Shown: in pieces, positions 5,400-6,070 of the stretch
Numbering within the stretch: the first letter of the stretch is position 1
Layout of the letters: every line of letters starts with the position of its first letter
From: Candidatus Omnitrophota bacterium
GTDB taxonomy: Bacteria; Omnitrophota; Gorgyraeia; Pluralincolimonadales; Pluralincolimonadaceae
Direction: 5' to 3'
Assembly (NCBI GenBank): GCA_020061685.1
Contig: JAGUXU010000105.1
Span: 1 to 6,070 of the forward strand
Length of the DNA: 6,070 nucleotides
Notes under the pieces: generated by a model
Seen by the model: only the letters and a program-made list of their open reading frames with translations
What the model was told of the DNA's origin: nothing
Databases searched by the model: none
Position numbers and translations under genes: made by a program

Positions 5400-6070
5400 T
5401 CCAGGCGCGCGCGGCCATGGCGCGGGAATACCGCCTTGACCGTCCTTCCGCGCCACGCGAACTTCACTTCTATCCTGTCGTTGAAGAAATCGGAAAGTTT
5501 TAAATTGGGCTCGAGGATGATCTTGCCGAAATTGAATTTTATGCCGAGGACCTCTTCCATCAAAGTATAGATATACCAGCTCGCCGAGCCGGTAAGATAA
5601 AAATAAAGGCCTCTGCCCTCGTTGTTGAAGTATTCCGGTATCATCGGATATATCTTCGCCTCGTCGCTTGCCGCCATCTTATATATAGAGCGCAGGACCT
5701 CGTGCCCTTCCTTTGTAAAACCCCTCTTATATAAGCCATTCGCGAGCATCACGACCATATGGTTAAAGAAAGCGCCGTTCTCCTTGTCGCCGTAAGAAAA
5801 GCCGAATGCCCTTCCCAGGTCCATATACACATCCTTAAAGTCGGTATTAAGGCGGATTCCGCCGGATCTTCTGCTCCTTAAATATTTATTTATCGAGGCC
5901 CATGTCTTCCTTATCTGCCCGTCGGTCGCCACCCCGCTCATTATGGCGAAGACCTGCGCGTGAAGCCTCATCCTTATATCCGCCCCAAACCCGCCTTCGG
6001 CGCGCCGGCCTTTATTATCATAATAGCCGTTAAAGAACCCTTCTTTGAGCCATTCTTTGTCCCTGAGCCA
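5396..6070 (-). CDS. GH94-family glycoside phosphorylase-like protein, C-terminal part (5' end outside window)
   Basis: The reading frame runs open to the window edge, so the N-terminus is missing; 224 residues plus a TGA stop are visible. The sequence matches the C-terminal half of the GH94 (alpha/alpha)6 catalytic barrel. It has a W...GFFNGYYDNKG segment, whose aspartate (6017-6019) aligns with the usual general acid, then KENGAFFNHM and the hallmark YLTGSASW, followed by a small beta-rich tail. GH94 enzymes reversibly phosphorolyse beta-linked glucosides or N-acetylglucosaminides with inorganic phosphate. The His of NHM (5759-5761) and the Thr-Gly of LTGSASW (near 5588-5593) correspond to phosphate ligands known in chitobiose phosphorylase, which favours a phosphorylase over a hydrolase. 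The substrate cannot be decided from this fragment. The whole protein could be an 800-1100 aa phosphorylase or the end of a giant cyclic beta-1,2-glucan synthase. The internal ATG at 5971 is not the start, because homology continues upstream. The stop overlaps the next start as ATGA. Confidence 0.85.
   Translation of the reverse strand, partial: WLRDKEWLKEGFFNGYYDNKGRRAEGGFGADIRMRLHAQVFAIMSGVATDGQIRKTWASINKYLRSRRSGGIRLNTDFKDVYMDLGRAFGFSYGDKENGAFFNHMVVMLANGLYKRGFTKEGHEVLRSIYKMAASDEAKIYPMIPEYFNNEGRGLYFYLTGSASWYIYTLMEEVLGIKFNFGKIILEPNLKLSDFFNDRIEVKFAWRGRTVKAVFPRHGRARLE

Noticed and set aside
5400..5456. 19-residue N-terminal extension of the DUF167 protein from ATG 5456
   Set aside because: It lies wholly inside the GH94 coding region, is Gly/Pro/Arg-rich without family similarity, and the ATG at 5399 forms a classic ATGA overlap exactly where DUF167 homology begins.

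Overview
The window is a single-direction stretch of bacterial chromosome: every supported gene is on the minus strand, so it is transcribed from high to low coordinates. In that order it holds the C-terminal end of a GH94 glycoside phosphorylase-like protein (5396-6070, cut by the window edge), a 73-aa DUF167/YggU protein, a HAD-superfamily phosphatase, an FMN-binding split-barrel (PNPOx-like) protein, a PhoB-type response regulator, a PhoR-type sensor kinase, a possible 38-aa small protein, and an outer-membrane porin-like protein. There are no RNA genes, mobile elements, CRISPR arrays or long repeats.

The organism is a diderm (Gram-negative type) bacterium. The porin has a cleavable signal peptide and ends in phenylalanine, as outer-membrane beta-barrels do. 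Base composition is moderate, and AGG (Arg) and ATA (Ile) codons are common. Together with the putative porin whose mature N-terminus is helical, this resembles uncultured lineages such as Candidatus Omnitrophota. That placement is an inference from general impression, not a measured phylogeny.

The upstream six genes are packed as one operon. The GH94 stop and DUF167 start share ATGA, DUF167 and HAD overlap by 8 nt, HAD and PNPOx share ATGA, 15 nt separate PNPOx from phoB, and phoB overlaps phoR by 11 or 17 nt depending on the phoR start. The first four are metabolic or uncharacterised genes; the last two form a phosphate-type two-component system. No terminator or obvious promoter separates the two groups, so phoBR may be at least partly expressed from an upstream promoter outside the window.

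After phoR comes a 236-nt gap before the porin. It contains a tandem TTCACA direct repeat with 11-bp periodicity that resembles a PhoB/PhoP-family binding site, a weak candidate -10, a 38-codon open reading frame with no Shine-Dalgarno, and a very strong Shine-Dalgarno for the porin. The simplest model is that phosphate limitation sensed by PhoR activates PhoB, which binds the repeat and turns on the porin (and perhaps the small ORF) to bring phosphate or another anion through the outer membrane. A Pst transporter would be expected further downstream, beyond base 1, but cannot be seen here.
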